Program-made: the position numbers and the translations under genes
Notes under the pieces: model-generated
What the model was told of the DNA's origin: nothing
Database searches by the model: none
What the model saw: the letters and a program-made list of their open reading frames with translations, nothing else
DNA from: Bradyrhizobium sp. WSM3983
GTDB lineage: Bacteria > Pseudomonadota > Alphaproteobacteria > Rhizobiales > Xanthobacteraceae
Assembly (NCBI RefSeq): GCF_000473045.1
Contig: NZ_AXAY01000023.1
Span: 1-64,000, forward strand
DNA: 64,000 nt
Direction: 5' to 3'
Part shown: positions 8,322-16,665 of the stretch, piece after piece
Numbering within the stretch: the first letter of the stretch is position 1
Layout of the letters: each line of letters begins with the position of its first letter

Positions 8322-9104
8322 ATGGAACAAGCTCGCCCGATGGCTGGGGCATGTCCGTCGCTCGAGATCGGGGGCGCGGTCGCCCGTATCGCTCTGAACC
8401 GGCCCGATCGGCACAATCGGTTCGAGCCGGCCGACATCGAGGCGATGTCGGCGATGCTGGAAGAGTTGGCGAAGGACGGCGCGGCACGCGTACTGGTCAT
8501 CACGGCGAGAGGGCCGAGCTTCAGCTCGGGCTTCGATCTGGAAACGCTCTCCGGGCCCAAGGCGCGGCAGAGCACCGCGGCGTTCGCAAGGCTTTGCGAC
8601 CTGATTGAAACGCTGCCGATCCCGACCGTGTGCGGAATCAACGGCAACGTCTACGGCGGAGCGACCGACATCGCTCTGTCGTGCGATTTCCGCATCGGCG
8701 TCGATGGTTGTCGCCTTCAGATGTCGCCGGCGCGGCTCGGCATCGAATATTATTACAGCGGACTTCGCAGATACGTCGAGCGCCTCGGATTGACGGAAGC
8801 GAAGCGCCTGTTCCTCACCGGCGAGCAGGTCGACACCGCGACCATGCTGCGCATCGGATTTCTCAGCGAGATAGCTGCGCCCGAGCAACTCGGAGTTCGG
8901 ATCACGGCGATAGCCGACGCCCTGGCCCAGCGTTCACCCAAATCTGTGCGCGGACTGAAGGCCTCTCTCAACGCGATAGCCCGAGGCTCCGATGACCCGG
9001 CCACCATCGATGCGAGGTTCTTCGAAAGTCTGGATTCGCCCGATGCGAAGGAAGGACTTGACGCTTGGTCCGAGAGGCGACCCGCCCGGTTCGCCGACGC
9101 CTAA
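8322..9104 (+). CDS. Crotonase-superfamily protein with altered catalytic residues
   Basis: A 260-residue enoyl-CoA hydratase/isomerase-fold protein. The oxyanion-hole elements are present (SSGFDL at 68-73, VYGGATD at 110-116). The two glutamates that hydratases use are not: the first is D116 in GGATDIAL and the second is A137 in MSPARLG. It may therefore be a hydrolase, isomerase, lyase or dehalogenase rather than a hydratase. The start is uncertain (ATG 8322, with 8340 possible; no good ribosome site). It opens an operon with a solute-binding protein, hydroxyacid dehydrogenase, quinone oxidoreductase and acyl-CoA ligase. Confidence 0.85.
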   Translation: MEQARPMAGACPSLEIGGAVARIALNRPDRHNRFEPADIEAMSAMLEELAKDGAARVLVITARGPSFSSGFDLETLSGPKARQSTAAFARLCDLIETLPIPTVCGINGNVYGGATDIALSCDFRIGVDGCRLQMSPARLGIEYYYSGLRRYVERLGLTEAKRLFLTGEQVDTATMLRIGFLSEIAAPEQLGVRITAIADALAQRSPKSVRGLKASLNAIARGSDDPATIDARFFESLDSPDAKEGLDAWSERRPARFADA

Positions 9105-9159
9105 ATCTGTTTATTCGGAAGTCGGCCGCTAGAGCCGCTAACAGGAGAGGACGCAGGGA

Positions 9160-10377
9160 ATGAAACGTTTGGTCGGCTTGAAAAGGATGGTCGCTCTCGC
9201 CGCGATCATCGCCGCGGAATCGATCTGCCCGGCAACCGCGCAGAACGGCCCCATCCGGATCGGAGTGCTCAACGACCAGTCCGGACTGTACGCGGAGTTC
9301 GGCGGGCTGGGTTCGGTGACGGCCGCGAAGATGGCCGTCGAGGACTTTGGCGGGAAAGCCTTGGGACGCGATATCGAAATCGTATCCGCCGACCATCAGA
9401 ACAAGGCCGACATCGGTACACAGATCGCGAGAAAGTGGTTCGATCAGGACAACGTTCTCGCCATCGCCGACCTGACGAATTCCGGCGTTGCCCTCGCCGT
9501 GCAGGGGCTCGCGAAAGAGAAGAAGCGCATCACGCTCGCTTCCGGTCCGGGCTCCACGCGCCTGACCCAGGAAGACTGCTCGCCCTTCGGTTTCGCCTGG
9601 ACGTGGGACACCTATTCGTCGGTCATAGGGACCGCCCGAACTGTGCTCAAGGATGGCGGCAAGAGCTGGTTTATACTCGCGGCCGACTACGCCTTCGGAA
9701 AGCAGATGGCCGAGGACCTGAGGAAGGTCATCACGGCGAACGGCGGTACCGTAGCCGGCGAGGTCCGTGCGCCCCTTTCGACGCCCGACTTCTCGTCCTT
9801 TCTGCTGCAGGCCCAAAGCAGCAAGGCGCAGATCATCGCTCTCGCCAATGGCGGCGCCGATACGACGAATTCGGTCAAGCAGGCCTCCGAATTCGGCATC
9901 GTCCAGGGCGGGCAGCGGCTTGCGAGCATGGCCCTCGTCATCAGCGACGTGCATGCGCTGGGGCTGCAGGCGGCGCAGGGCATCGTAGCGACCACCGGAT
10001 ATTATTGGGATCGTGACGACGAGAGCCGCGCGTTCGGCAATCGTTATCTGAAGTTGACCGGACGCATGCCCGGAATGATCCAGGCCGGCGTCTATTCTTC
10101 CGTCCTCCACTATCTGAAGGCCTTGAAAGCTGCCGGCACAGACGACGCCGACGCGGTCGCCGCGAAAATGCGCGAGCTCCCCGTAAACGATTTCTTCGCG
10201 AAGAACGGGAAGGTGCGCGTCGACGGCAAGATGGAGCACGACATGTATCTCATCCAGGTCAAGGCCCCGTCGGAGTCGAAGGCGCCCTGGGACTATTACA
10301 AGATCCTACGTACGATCCCCGCGGAGGAGGCATCGATCCCTCTCTCGGAAAGCAAGTGCCCCCTGGTGAAGAAGTGA
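9160..10377 (+). CDS. ABC transporter substrate-binding protein, HAAT (branched-chain amino acid) type
   Basis: A 405-residue periplasmic binding protein of the Peripla_BP_6/LivK class with a Sec signal peptide (cleavage near residue 27, ATAQ) and the family opening IRIGVLNDQSGLY. It starts after AGGAGAGG. No permease or ATPase gene for it is present in the window, so it must use components encoded elsewhere. In Bradyrhizobium such proteins often bind aromatic or branched acids rather than amino acids. It is paralogous to 15436-16665: both have ISADHQNK, the SPDFSSFLLQAQ-like stretch and a C-terminal CPLVKK. Confidence 0.92.
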   Translation: MKRLVGLKRMVALAAIIAAESICPATAQNGPIRIGVLNDQSGLYAEFGGLGSVTAAKMAVEDFGGKALGRDIEIVSADHQNKADIGTQIARKWFDQDNVLAIADLTNSGVALAVQGLAKEKKRITLASGPGSTRLTQEDCSPFGFAWTWDTYSSVIGTARTVLKDGGKSWFILAADYAFGKQMAEDLRKVITANGGTVAGEVRAPLSTPDFSSFLLQAQSSKAQIIALANGGADTTNSVKQASEFGIVQGGQRLASMALVISDVHALGLQAAQGIVATTGYYWDRDDESRAFGNRYLKLTGRMPGMIQAGVYSSVLHYLKALKAAGTDDADAVAAKMRELPVNDFFAKNGKVRVDGKMEHDMYLIQVKAPSESKAPWDYYKILRTIPAEEASIPLSESKCPLVKK

Positions 10378-10398
10378 TCGGACGATAGGAGCATGGAA

Positions 10399-11322
10399 AT
10401 GTTGCAGAAAATCGCTTTCATCGGATTGGGCAATATGGGGCATCCGATGTGCACCCATCTGGCACGCAACGGCTTCTCCGTATCTGGCTACGACATCTCG
10501 CCGGAAGCATTGAGCAGGCTGAAGCAGATTGGTGGCACGCCGTGCACCAGCATCGCTGAAGCTGTACGCGATGCCGACTACGTCATCTCGATGGTGCCGA
10601 CCGGCAGACACGTCCGGGAAGTGTACGAAGGTTCGGAGGGGGTCCTAAAGCACGCGCGTCCCGGCGCGATGCTGATCGACTGTTCGACCGTCGACATCGA
10701 GAGTGCCAGGGCGGTGAACGCAGCCGCGGTCGCTGCCAACTTCGAGATGGTCGACGCGCCGGTCTCCGGCGCGCAGCCCGCGGCCATCGCCGGACGTCTG
10801 ATCTTCATGATCGGCGGTACCGAAGAGGGGTACAACCGGGCGATTCCGCCTCTCAAGGCCATGGGTCACACCTTCGTGCACATCGGTCCAGCCGGCTGTG
10901 GTCAGGCGATGAAGATCTGCAACAATATGATGACCGGCATGAGCATGGTCGCCATATCCGAGGTGTTGACGTTGGCCGAGCGCCTCGGGCTTGACCATCA
11001 GACGGTGTACGACGTCGTCACGAAGGGCTCGGGAAATTGCTGGGCGTTGCAGGCCTATTGTCCGGTGCCGGGACCGGTCCCGACCTCTCCTTCGAGTAAC
11101 GACTACGCGCCGGGCTTTTCGGCCGAAATGATGCTCAAGGACATGAGGCTCTCGCAGCAGGCTGCGGCGAGTTCGTCCGCGGCGACGCCTCTCGCCGGCG
11201 CGGCGACCGCCTTCTATCAGATGCTCGTCGCCGGCGGACATGCCAATCGCGACTTCAGCATCGTTTACAAATTGATTTCCGGACGGCTGTCGTCCGAGAC
11301 GCTCAAGAAGGAGGTGACATGA
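10399..11322 (+). CDS. mmsB: 3-hydroxyisobutyrate dehydrogenase family (MmsB-like)
   Basis: A 307-residue beta-hydroxyacid dehydrogenase. It has the NAD-binding GLGNMG (10-14 region), the substrate signature DAPVSGA (119-125) and the catalytic K172 in QAMKICNNM. The insertion with NDYAPGFSAEMMLKDM is typical of MmsB, which oxidises 3-hydroxyisobutyrate to methylmalonate semialdehyde in valine degradation. ATG 10399 was chosen over ATG 10393 because AGGAG at 10387-10391 is correctly spaced only for the former. The stop overlaps the next start (ATGA, 11319-11322), so translation is coupled. Confidence 0.88.
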   Translation: MLQKIAFIGLGNMGHPMCTHLARNGFSVSGYDISPEALSRLKQIGGTPCTSIAEAVRDADYVISMVPTGRHVREVYEGSEGVLKHARPGAMLIDCSTVDIESARAVNAAAVAANFEMVDAPVSGAQPAAIAGRLIFMIGGTEEGYNRAIPPLKAMGHTFVHIGPAGCGQAMKICNNMMTGMSMVAISEVLTLAERLGLDHQTVYDVVTKGSGNCWALQAYCPVPGPVPTSPSSNDYAPGFSAEMMLKDMRLSQQAAASSSAATPLAGAATAFYQMLVAGGHANRDFSIVYKLISGRLSSETLKKEVT

Positions 11323-12302
11323 AGACGAGAGCGATCCGCGTACACGAGGCCGGCGGCCCGGAAGTCCTGAAGACCGACGAGATCGAACTGAAAGAGCCGG
11401 GCGAGGGCGAGGCTATTGTACGGCACACCGCGATCGGCGTGAACCTGATAGACATCTATCATCGGACCGCCACCGCCGGTCAGTACGCGTTGCCTCGTCC
11501 GGCCACGCTGGGCGTGGAAGCCGCCGGAGTGGTGGAAGCGATCGGTGCCGGCGTCGACAACGTGACGGTCGGCGACCGGGTGGCCTATTGGATGCTGCCG
11601 GGTGCCTACTCTGCCAAACGCGTGGCTCCGGCCTGGCGTCTCGTCAAGATACCGGACGGAGTGTCAGATCAGGCCGCCGCCGCTGTCATGCTCAAAGGCG
11701 GCACCGCCTTCTACCTGCTGCACGACATCTGGAAGGTGAAGAAAGGCGATAACGTCCTGGTCCACACCGCTGCGGGCGGCGTTGGCCGTCTGATGTCGCA
11801 GTGGGCAAAGCATCTCGGCGCGACGGTGATCGGTACTGTGGGCTCCCCCGAAAAGGTGAAGGCCGCCCAAGCCGCAGGCTGCGCTCATGTCGTCGTCCTG
11901 AAGGATCAGGATTTCGAGGCGGAAGCCAGGAAGTTCACCGGAGGAGCTGGCGTTGACGTCGTATACGACTCCATCGGTGCCGACACCTTCGACAAGTCGC
12001 TCGGCTCCATCCGCCCCCTCGGAATGCTGGTGAGCGTCGGGCAGGCAAGTGGCCCCGTGCCGCCGTTGGACATCAGTAAACTGGCGCAGAAGGGGTCCAT
12101 CTTCCTGTCGAAGCCGACTCTGGCGACCTTCGTCGCCAAACGCGAGGGCATCGTCAGACTGGCGGAAGGCGTCTTCGCGGGGCTCAAGGAGGGTGCGATC
12201 ACCGCCGAAATCGGAATGACGGCGCCGCTCGCCGAGGTCGCCGACGTCCACCGCGCCCTCGAGGGCCGCAAGACGACGGGCTCGATTGTCCTGATCCCTT
12301 AA
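11319..12302 (+). CDS. Zinc-independent quinone oxidoreductase, MDR superfamily (copy 3)
   Basis: A 327-residue zeta-crystallin/QorA-like enzyme, paralogous to the one at 2830-3813. The N-terminal domain lacks zinc ligands and the Rossmann motif is AAGGVG (151-156), followed by GATVIGTVGS. GGAGGT precedes the ATG, which overlaps the 3' end of the dehydrogenase gene by four bases, so both are in one operon. The likely role is NADPH-linked reduction of an enone or quinone intermediate; the substrate cannot be told from sequence. Confidence 0.9.
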   Translation: MKTRAIRVHEAGGPEVLKTDEIELKEPGEGEAIVRHTAIGVNLIDIYHRTATAGQYALPRPATLGVEAAGVVEAIGAGVDNVTVGDRVAYWMLPGAYSAKRVAPAWRLVKIPDGVSDQAAAAVMLKGGTAFYLLHDIWKVKKGDNVLVHTAAGGVGRLMSQWAKHLGATVIGTVGSPEKVKAAQAAGCAHVVVLKDQDFEAEARKFTGGAGVDVVYDSIGADTFDKSLGSIRPLGMLVSVGQASGPVPPLDISKLAQKGSIFLSKPTLATFVAKREGIVRLAEGVFAGLKEGAITAEIGMTAPLAEVADVHRALEGRKTTGSIVLIP

Positions 12303-12327
12303 TTCCCGGTGCAAGGAATCCCGTGAG

Positions 12328-13863
12328 ATGCAAGATGGCAACTTCTATTCTTCGTTCGAGGAAGGCGTCCGTCGGGATGGGTCGGCCGTCGTCTTCGAAT
12401 TGGAAGATGGCAAGACTATTACCCGGACTTGGCTCCACGCCTTGTCCGGGCGGTACGCCAACGCGTTGCGCGCAGTCGGCTGCGAGCCGGGGGACCGCGT
12501 GGCGGTGCAACTCGACAAGTCGGCGCATGCCTTCGCGCTTTATCTGGCGTGCGTGCGCGCGGGGCTCTGCTATCTGCCGGTGAACACCGCGTACAAGTGC
12601 GGCGAACTGATGTACCTGCTGGAAGACGCGGAGCCAAAGGCCTTCTTTAAGTACGGCGAGGCGGGCGTTTTGCATGCCACGACGAGGACATTTTCCTTCG
12701 GCGCGGACGGCGACGGCACGTTCGCGGACTCGGCAGCGGCCGCGAGCGAAGAGTTCGCGACCGTTGACGTCCGCGAGGGAGACCCTGCCGCGCTGCTATA
12801 CACGTCGGGGACGACCGGCAGACCGAAAGGCGCGGTTCTCAGCCATCGAGCGCTGACCTACTCGGCGCGTACGTTGAGCGACATCTGGGGCTTCTCATCG
12901 TCGGATGTCCTGCTGCACACGCTGCCGATCTTCCACAGTCATGGGCTGTTCATCGCGTTCAACGTCGCGCTCGCGAGCGGCGCCCGAGTTCTTCTGCAAT
13001 CGAAATTCGACGTCGAGAGCGTGCTCGCAGCGCTTCCGCGATCGACCGTCTTCATGGGCGTCCCGACCTATTATCACCGGCTGCTCGCACATCCATGTCT
13101 CTCGAACGACGTGTGCCGGTCCATGCGCCTGTTCGTCTCGGGTTCAGCGCCGCTTTCGGCGGACGTCCACCGCGAATTCGAAGGCCGAACCGGGCAGCGC
13201 ATATTGGAGAGGTACGGGTCGACGGAGGCCATGATCATCTGCTCGAATCCCCTCGCGGGAGAGCGGCGCCCCGGGTCGGTCGGATTTCCCATTCCTGGCG
13301 TCGAACTGCGGATAGCCGATCAGGCCGACCGACCCCTTCCGGGCGGAAGCATCGGTATGATACAGGCTCGCGGGCCGGGTTTCTTCTCGGAGTATTGGAA
13401 GAAGCCGGCTCAAACGAGCGCGGAATTCACCGAGGACGGTTTCTTCCGGAGCGGTGACCTGGGCCGGCTCGACCAAGACGGTTACGTGACGATCACGGGC
13501 CGCGCGAAGGATCTGATTATCAGCGGCGGCTACAACGTCTATCCGGCGGAGGTCGAAGCCGTCATCGACGAAATGCCATCCGTCCGGGAGGCCGCCGTGG
13601 TCGGCGGGCCTCATCCCGATTTCGGCGAGTGCGTCGTCGCCTTCGTCATCCCCGTGGATAGAAGCCGGCCTCCGGTTCCCGCCGACGTCATTCAGACAGT
13701 CAAGAGCAGGCTTGCCAACTACAAGGTACCCAAGCAGGTTGTCGTGGTCGATGATCTGCCCCGGAATATGATGGGGAAGGTGCTGAAGAACCAACTGCGC
13801 GCGTCGCTGATCGCTGTGACCGTCGACAATGGCCTGCCTTCCTCGGGCGCACAAACGTCCTGA
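12328..13863 (+). CDS. AMP-dependent acyl-CoA ligase, malonyl-CoA synthetase (MatB)-like
   Basis: A 511-residue ANL-family ligase that adenylates a carboxylate and transfers it to CoA. The P-loop LLYTSGTTGRPKG is at about 157-168, the A8 region is GRAKDLIISGGYN and the conserved acylatable lysine is K484 in NMMGKVLKN. The stretch TLPIFHSHGLFIAFNVAL and MGVPTYYHRLL match MatB malonyl-CoA synthetases, some of which also take methylmalonate. It is the last gene of the crotonase operon, 25 bases after the quinone oxidoreductase. Taken with the dehydrogenases it suggests a malonate-type product; specificity is inferred. Confidence 0.88.
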   Translation: MQDGNFYSSFEEGVRRDGSAVVFELEDGKTITRTWLHALSGRYANALRAVGCEPGDRVAVQLDKSAHAFALYLACVRAGLCYLPVNTAYKCGELMYLLEDAEPKAFFKYGEAGVLHATTRTFSFGADGDGTFADSAAAASEEFATVDVREGDPAALLYTSGTTGRPKGAVLSHRALTYSARTLSDIWGFSSSDVLLHTLPIFHSHGLFIAFNVALASGARVLLQSKFDVESVLAALPRSTVFMGVPTYYHRLLAHPCLSNDVCRSMRLFVSGSAPLSADVHREFEGRTGQRILERYGSTEAMIICSNPLAGERRPGSVGFPIPGVELRIADQADRPLPGGSIGMIQARGPGFFSEYWKKPAQTSAEFTEDGFFRSGDLGRLDQDGYVTITGRAKDLIISGGYNVYPAEVEAVIDEMPSVREAAVVGGPHPDFGECVVAFVIPVDRSRPPVPADVIQTVKSRLANYKVPKQVVVVDDLPRNMMGKVLKNQLRASLIAVTVDNGLPSSGAQTS

Positions 13864-14006
13864 GCGCAATGAGACGGACTTAAGGGTAGCGAGCGTGAGT
13901 CGGTCCTTGCTTACGCCATGCAGTTTTCCGGCGAGATGTGCGTCGCCACCGACGAAGTTTGGCGTGCCGGCGTACTTTCCCTAGACCTCAATAATCAACC
14001 ATATTC

Positions 14007-14918
14007 GTGCAGACCGTGGGTAATGCTCTAGACTGGAATGATCTGAGGTACTTCCTGGCGGTGGCGCGTTCCCACGGCCTGACAGAAGCCTCGCGCGTCT
14101 TGCGGGTGAGTCACTCCACCATCGCGCGTCGTATCACCGCTCTGGAGCAGTCGGTTGCGACGGAACTCTTCAATAAACGCAGCGACGGCTATTACCTGAC
14201 AGGACCAGGAAAGGCATTTTTCGAGCGCGCGGAACAGGCCGAAGCAAAGCTTCTTTGGCTTGAGCGCGGGGGTGCAGTTCCGGACGACGAACATGCCGGC
14301 GTAGTTCGCCTTGCATTGCCGGAATTGCTCGGTCACCACGTAATCGTGCCTACTTTGATGTCCTTCTTCGAGGCCTATCCTGCGATCCATCTGGAATTGC
14401 TCGCAGACGTCAGGCCGATGAACCTGAGCAAACGACAGGCTGATCTCCTCGTCCGCTTGGTGCGGCCTTCTCACGGCGACTACCTGATGCGCCGAGTTGG
14501 TAGCATCGCAATGGCCGTCTACGGCTCCCCCGAATACTTGGCAAGACATGGCGTACCGAGAAGCTTGGCCGATCTGGCGAGCCACCGACTCATCGGGTGG
14601 GATGACAATCTCGGCTATCTACCGTTCTCACGATGGCTGTTCGACGCGATTCCGGATGCCACCATTGCGCTGCGAGCGCATACGATGAGTGCGCAGTTGG
14701 CAGCTGTGCAGACGAGCATAGGATTGGCGGTGTTGCCGGCCGTAGTCGCGAAAAGGGTTGGGCTGACGCGAGTCCTGACGGCTGACGCCATTTTCTTTTC
14801 AGAAGTCTGGCTTCTGCAATCTTCGGAATCGAAGAGTGTTGCACGGGTGCGTGTCTTGGCGGACCATATCGCCGGTGTGCTGGAGGCATCAGCCGAAGCA
14901 CTCATGCAGGCCGAATAG
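14007..14918 (+). CDS. LysR-family transcriptional regulator (copy 2)
   Basis: A 303-residue regulator with an N-terminal winged HTH (LRYFLAVARSHGLTEASRVL, VSHSTIARRI) and a LysR effector domain. The frame starts at GTG 14007; GTG 14016 is an alternative and the ribosome site is weak. It is the paralogue of 1789-2691. It lies after the ligase gene and before a second solute-binding protein gene, and its 3' end nearly touches the remains of an ABC ATPase gene on the other strand. Confidence 0.92.
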   Translation: MQTVGNALDWNDLRYFLAVARSHGLTEASRVLRVSHSTIARRITALEQSVATELFNKRSDGYYLTGPGKAFFERAEQAEAKLLWLERGGAVPDDEHAGVVRLALPELLGHHVIVPTLMSFFEAYPAIHLELLADVRPMNLSKRQADLLVRLVRPSHGDYLMRRVGSIAMAVYGSPEYLARHGVPRSLADLASHRLIGWDDNLGYLPFSRWLFDAIPDATIALRAHTMSAQLAAVQTSIGLAVLPAVVAKRVGLTRVLTADAIFFSEVWLLQSSESKSVARVRVLADHIAGVLEASAEALMQAE

Positions 14919-15435
14919 CGTTCCGAAAGAAGTGTCAAAGGTCAATACAGAAGACCGTGGAAGAACGCAGCCACGTTTCGCGGCGACATCTGTGTGCAGA
15001 TCTGGAGGTCGACCATGGCGGCCGGGCTGTCATGTCCTGCCTCATTGAAAATGGTGCGCTGTGGAGGCGGAAGGAATTTCGCCAGCAAACTTAAGTGGCT
15101 GGTCTTACCCGCCATCCGGTCCAATCAGAGGCGTGAATGGACCACGGCGCTCCTGCAGGCTCGCATCACTTACTGTCGGAAGGGTGCGAAATTCTTCCAG
15201 ATCGCGCGCTCCTAAGATCGGGTCTGTTAGCTCGTTCCGTCTCCGACCCGCCGAGTTTTCGCTTTCTATGCATTCCGCGGCGGTTCTGCACATTCCGTCC
15301 ACATCAAAATCGCACAATTGTTTTCCACATTCTCCAATCAACGCTCGCCGCACATGCCTCTATAGCTCGTTGATGGCGCCGGAAGAAGCGCGTGAAAGCA
15401 ATGATCGCTAGACTGGTGTCTCGGGAGATAAACGC
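14919..15435. other. Intergenic region holding a decayed ATPase gene and leader of the second binding protein
   Basis: About 300 bases of this gap are explained by a minus-strand LivG-like remnant (14942-15230, listed separately). The rest, 15231-15435, is less GC-rich, contains the palindrome ACAATTGT at 15314-15321 and ends in GGGAG before the ATG at 15436, so it is probably the promoter region of the solute-binding protein. No -35/-10 pair could be fixed with confidence. Confidence 0.5.
14942..15230 (-). pseudogene. Remnant of a LivG-type ABC transporter ATPase, frameshifted in the Walker A motif
   Basis: Reading the minus strand from 15230, the text has the N-terminal pattern of a branched-chain amino acid transporter ATPase: PILGARDLEEF, then VSDASLQERRG and LIGPDG. 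The frame breaks inside the P-loop and continues in another frame as AGKTS, LLAKFLPP and TIFNEAGHD, ending in a TGA at 14942. Intact relatives read GPNGAGKT there, so about two bases are missing. Only about the first 95 residues remain of a protein that is usually near 250. It probably belonged to a transporter for one of the nearby binding proteins. Confidence 0.6.
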
Positions 15436-16665
15436 ATGAAGAAAGTCGTACCAGCCCTGCTCCTAGGGTTGATGACGGGAGGCATGTCGCTGCCGGCGGA
15501 GGCGCAGGCGCCTTTCGACGGCAAGGTGAAGATTGGCGTCCTCACCGACTTGTCTAGCCTCTACTCCGATGCAACCGGAGCCGGCTCAATCTCCGCGGTT
15601 CAGCTCGGGGTCGAAGACTACAAGAAGGCCAATCCAACTTCGAAGCTGCAGATCGAGATCATCTCGGCCGATCATCAAAACAAGCCGGACGTTGGATCGT
15701 CCATAGCGCGCCAGTGGTACGAGCGCGACGGCGTGGATCTGATCATCGACGTGCCCAACTCGGCTTTGGCGCTTGCGGTGAGCGGCGTGACCAAGCAGCT
15801 CAACAAGGTTGACATCATTGTCTCGGCGGGAAGCACCCGACTGACCGGCGATCTGTGCAACGCCAACACCGTGCAATGGACGTTCGACAACTATTCGCTG
15901 GCGCATGGGACTGGCAGCGCGATGGTTGCGGGCGGCGGCAAGAGCTGGTTCTTCATCACGACCGATTATTCGTTCGGTATCGATCTGGAAAAGCAGACTT
16001 CGGACGTGGTCAAGGCCGACGGCGGCACAGTTGTCGGCAGCGTGCGAGCGCCACTGAATTCACCGGATTTCTCCTCGTTTTTGCTGCAAGCGCAGGCTTC
16101 GAAGGCGCAGGTAATCGGTCTGGCAAACGCGGGCGGTGACATGCAAAATGCGATAAAAGGGGCCTCGGAATTCGGAATCGTCAACGGCGGACAGAAGATG
16201 GCGGCGCTGGCGGTTTTCATCACCGATCTCCATTCGCTCGGCCTGCCGGTTGCCCAGGGCCTCAACTATACGACGGCCTTCTACTGGGACATGAACGATG
16301 CGACGCGCGAATGGACCAGGCGATTCATGCAAAAAGCGGGTACGGATAAATTGTACCCTACGATGGATCACGCCGGCAACTACAGCGGGACCATTCATTT
16401 CCTTAAGGCGATCGAGGCGGCGCAAACACACGACGGTGCCAAGATTGTCGCCACAATGAAGGAATTGCCGACCGACGACGTGGTATTTGGCAAGGGGGAG
16501 GTTCGTGCCGACGGCCGTAAAATTCACCCGATGCACCTCATGCAGGTGAAAGCGCCCGCCGAGAGCAGGGGACCCTGGGATCTCTCCAAGCTGATCAAGA
16601 CCATTCCGATTGATCAGGCGTTCCGGCCCCTGGCGCAAAGCGATTGCCCGCTCGTCAAGAAGTGA
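15436..16665 (+). CDS. ABC transporter substrate-binding protein, HAAT type (copy 2)
   Basis: A 409-residue periplasmic binding protein with a signal peptide ending near LPAEAQA (about residue 25) and the family start VKIGVLTDLSSLY. GGGAG precedes the ATG. It resembles the binding protein at 9160-10377 over its whole length, to the same CPLVKK end, but is more diverged at the ligand-binding stretches, so the two may take different ligands. It has no permease partner nearby and sits next to a decayed LivG-like ATPase gene on the opposite strand. Confidence 0.92.
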   Translation: MKKVVPALLLGLMTGGMSLPAEAQAPFDGKVKIGVLTDLSSLYSDATGAGSISAVQLGVEDYKKANPTSKLQIEIISADHQNKPDVGSSIARQWYERDGVDLIIDVPNSALALAVSGVTKQLNKVDIIVSAGSTRLTGDLCNANTVQWTFDNYSLAHGTGSAMVAGGGKSWFFITTDYSFGIDLEKQTSDVVKADGGTVVGSVRAPLNSPDFSSFLLQAQASKAQVIGLANAGGDMQNAIKGASEFGIVNGGQKMAALAVFITDLHSLGLPVAQGLNYTTAFYWDMNDATREWTRRFMQKAGTDKLYPTMDHAGNYSGTIHFLKAIEAAQTHDGAKIVATMKELPTDDVVFGKGEVRADGRKIHPMHLMQVKAPAESRGPWDLSKLIKTIPIDQAFRPLAQSDCPLVKK

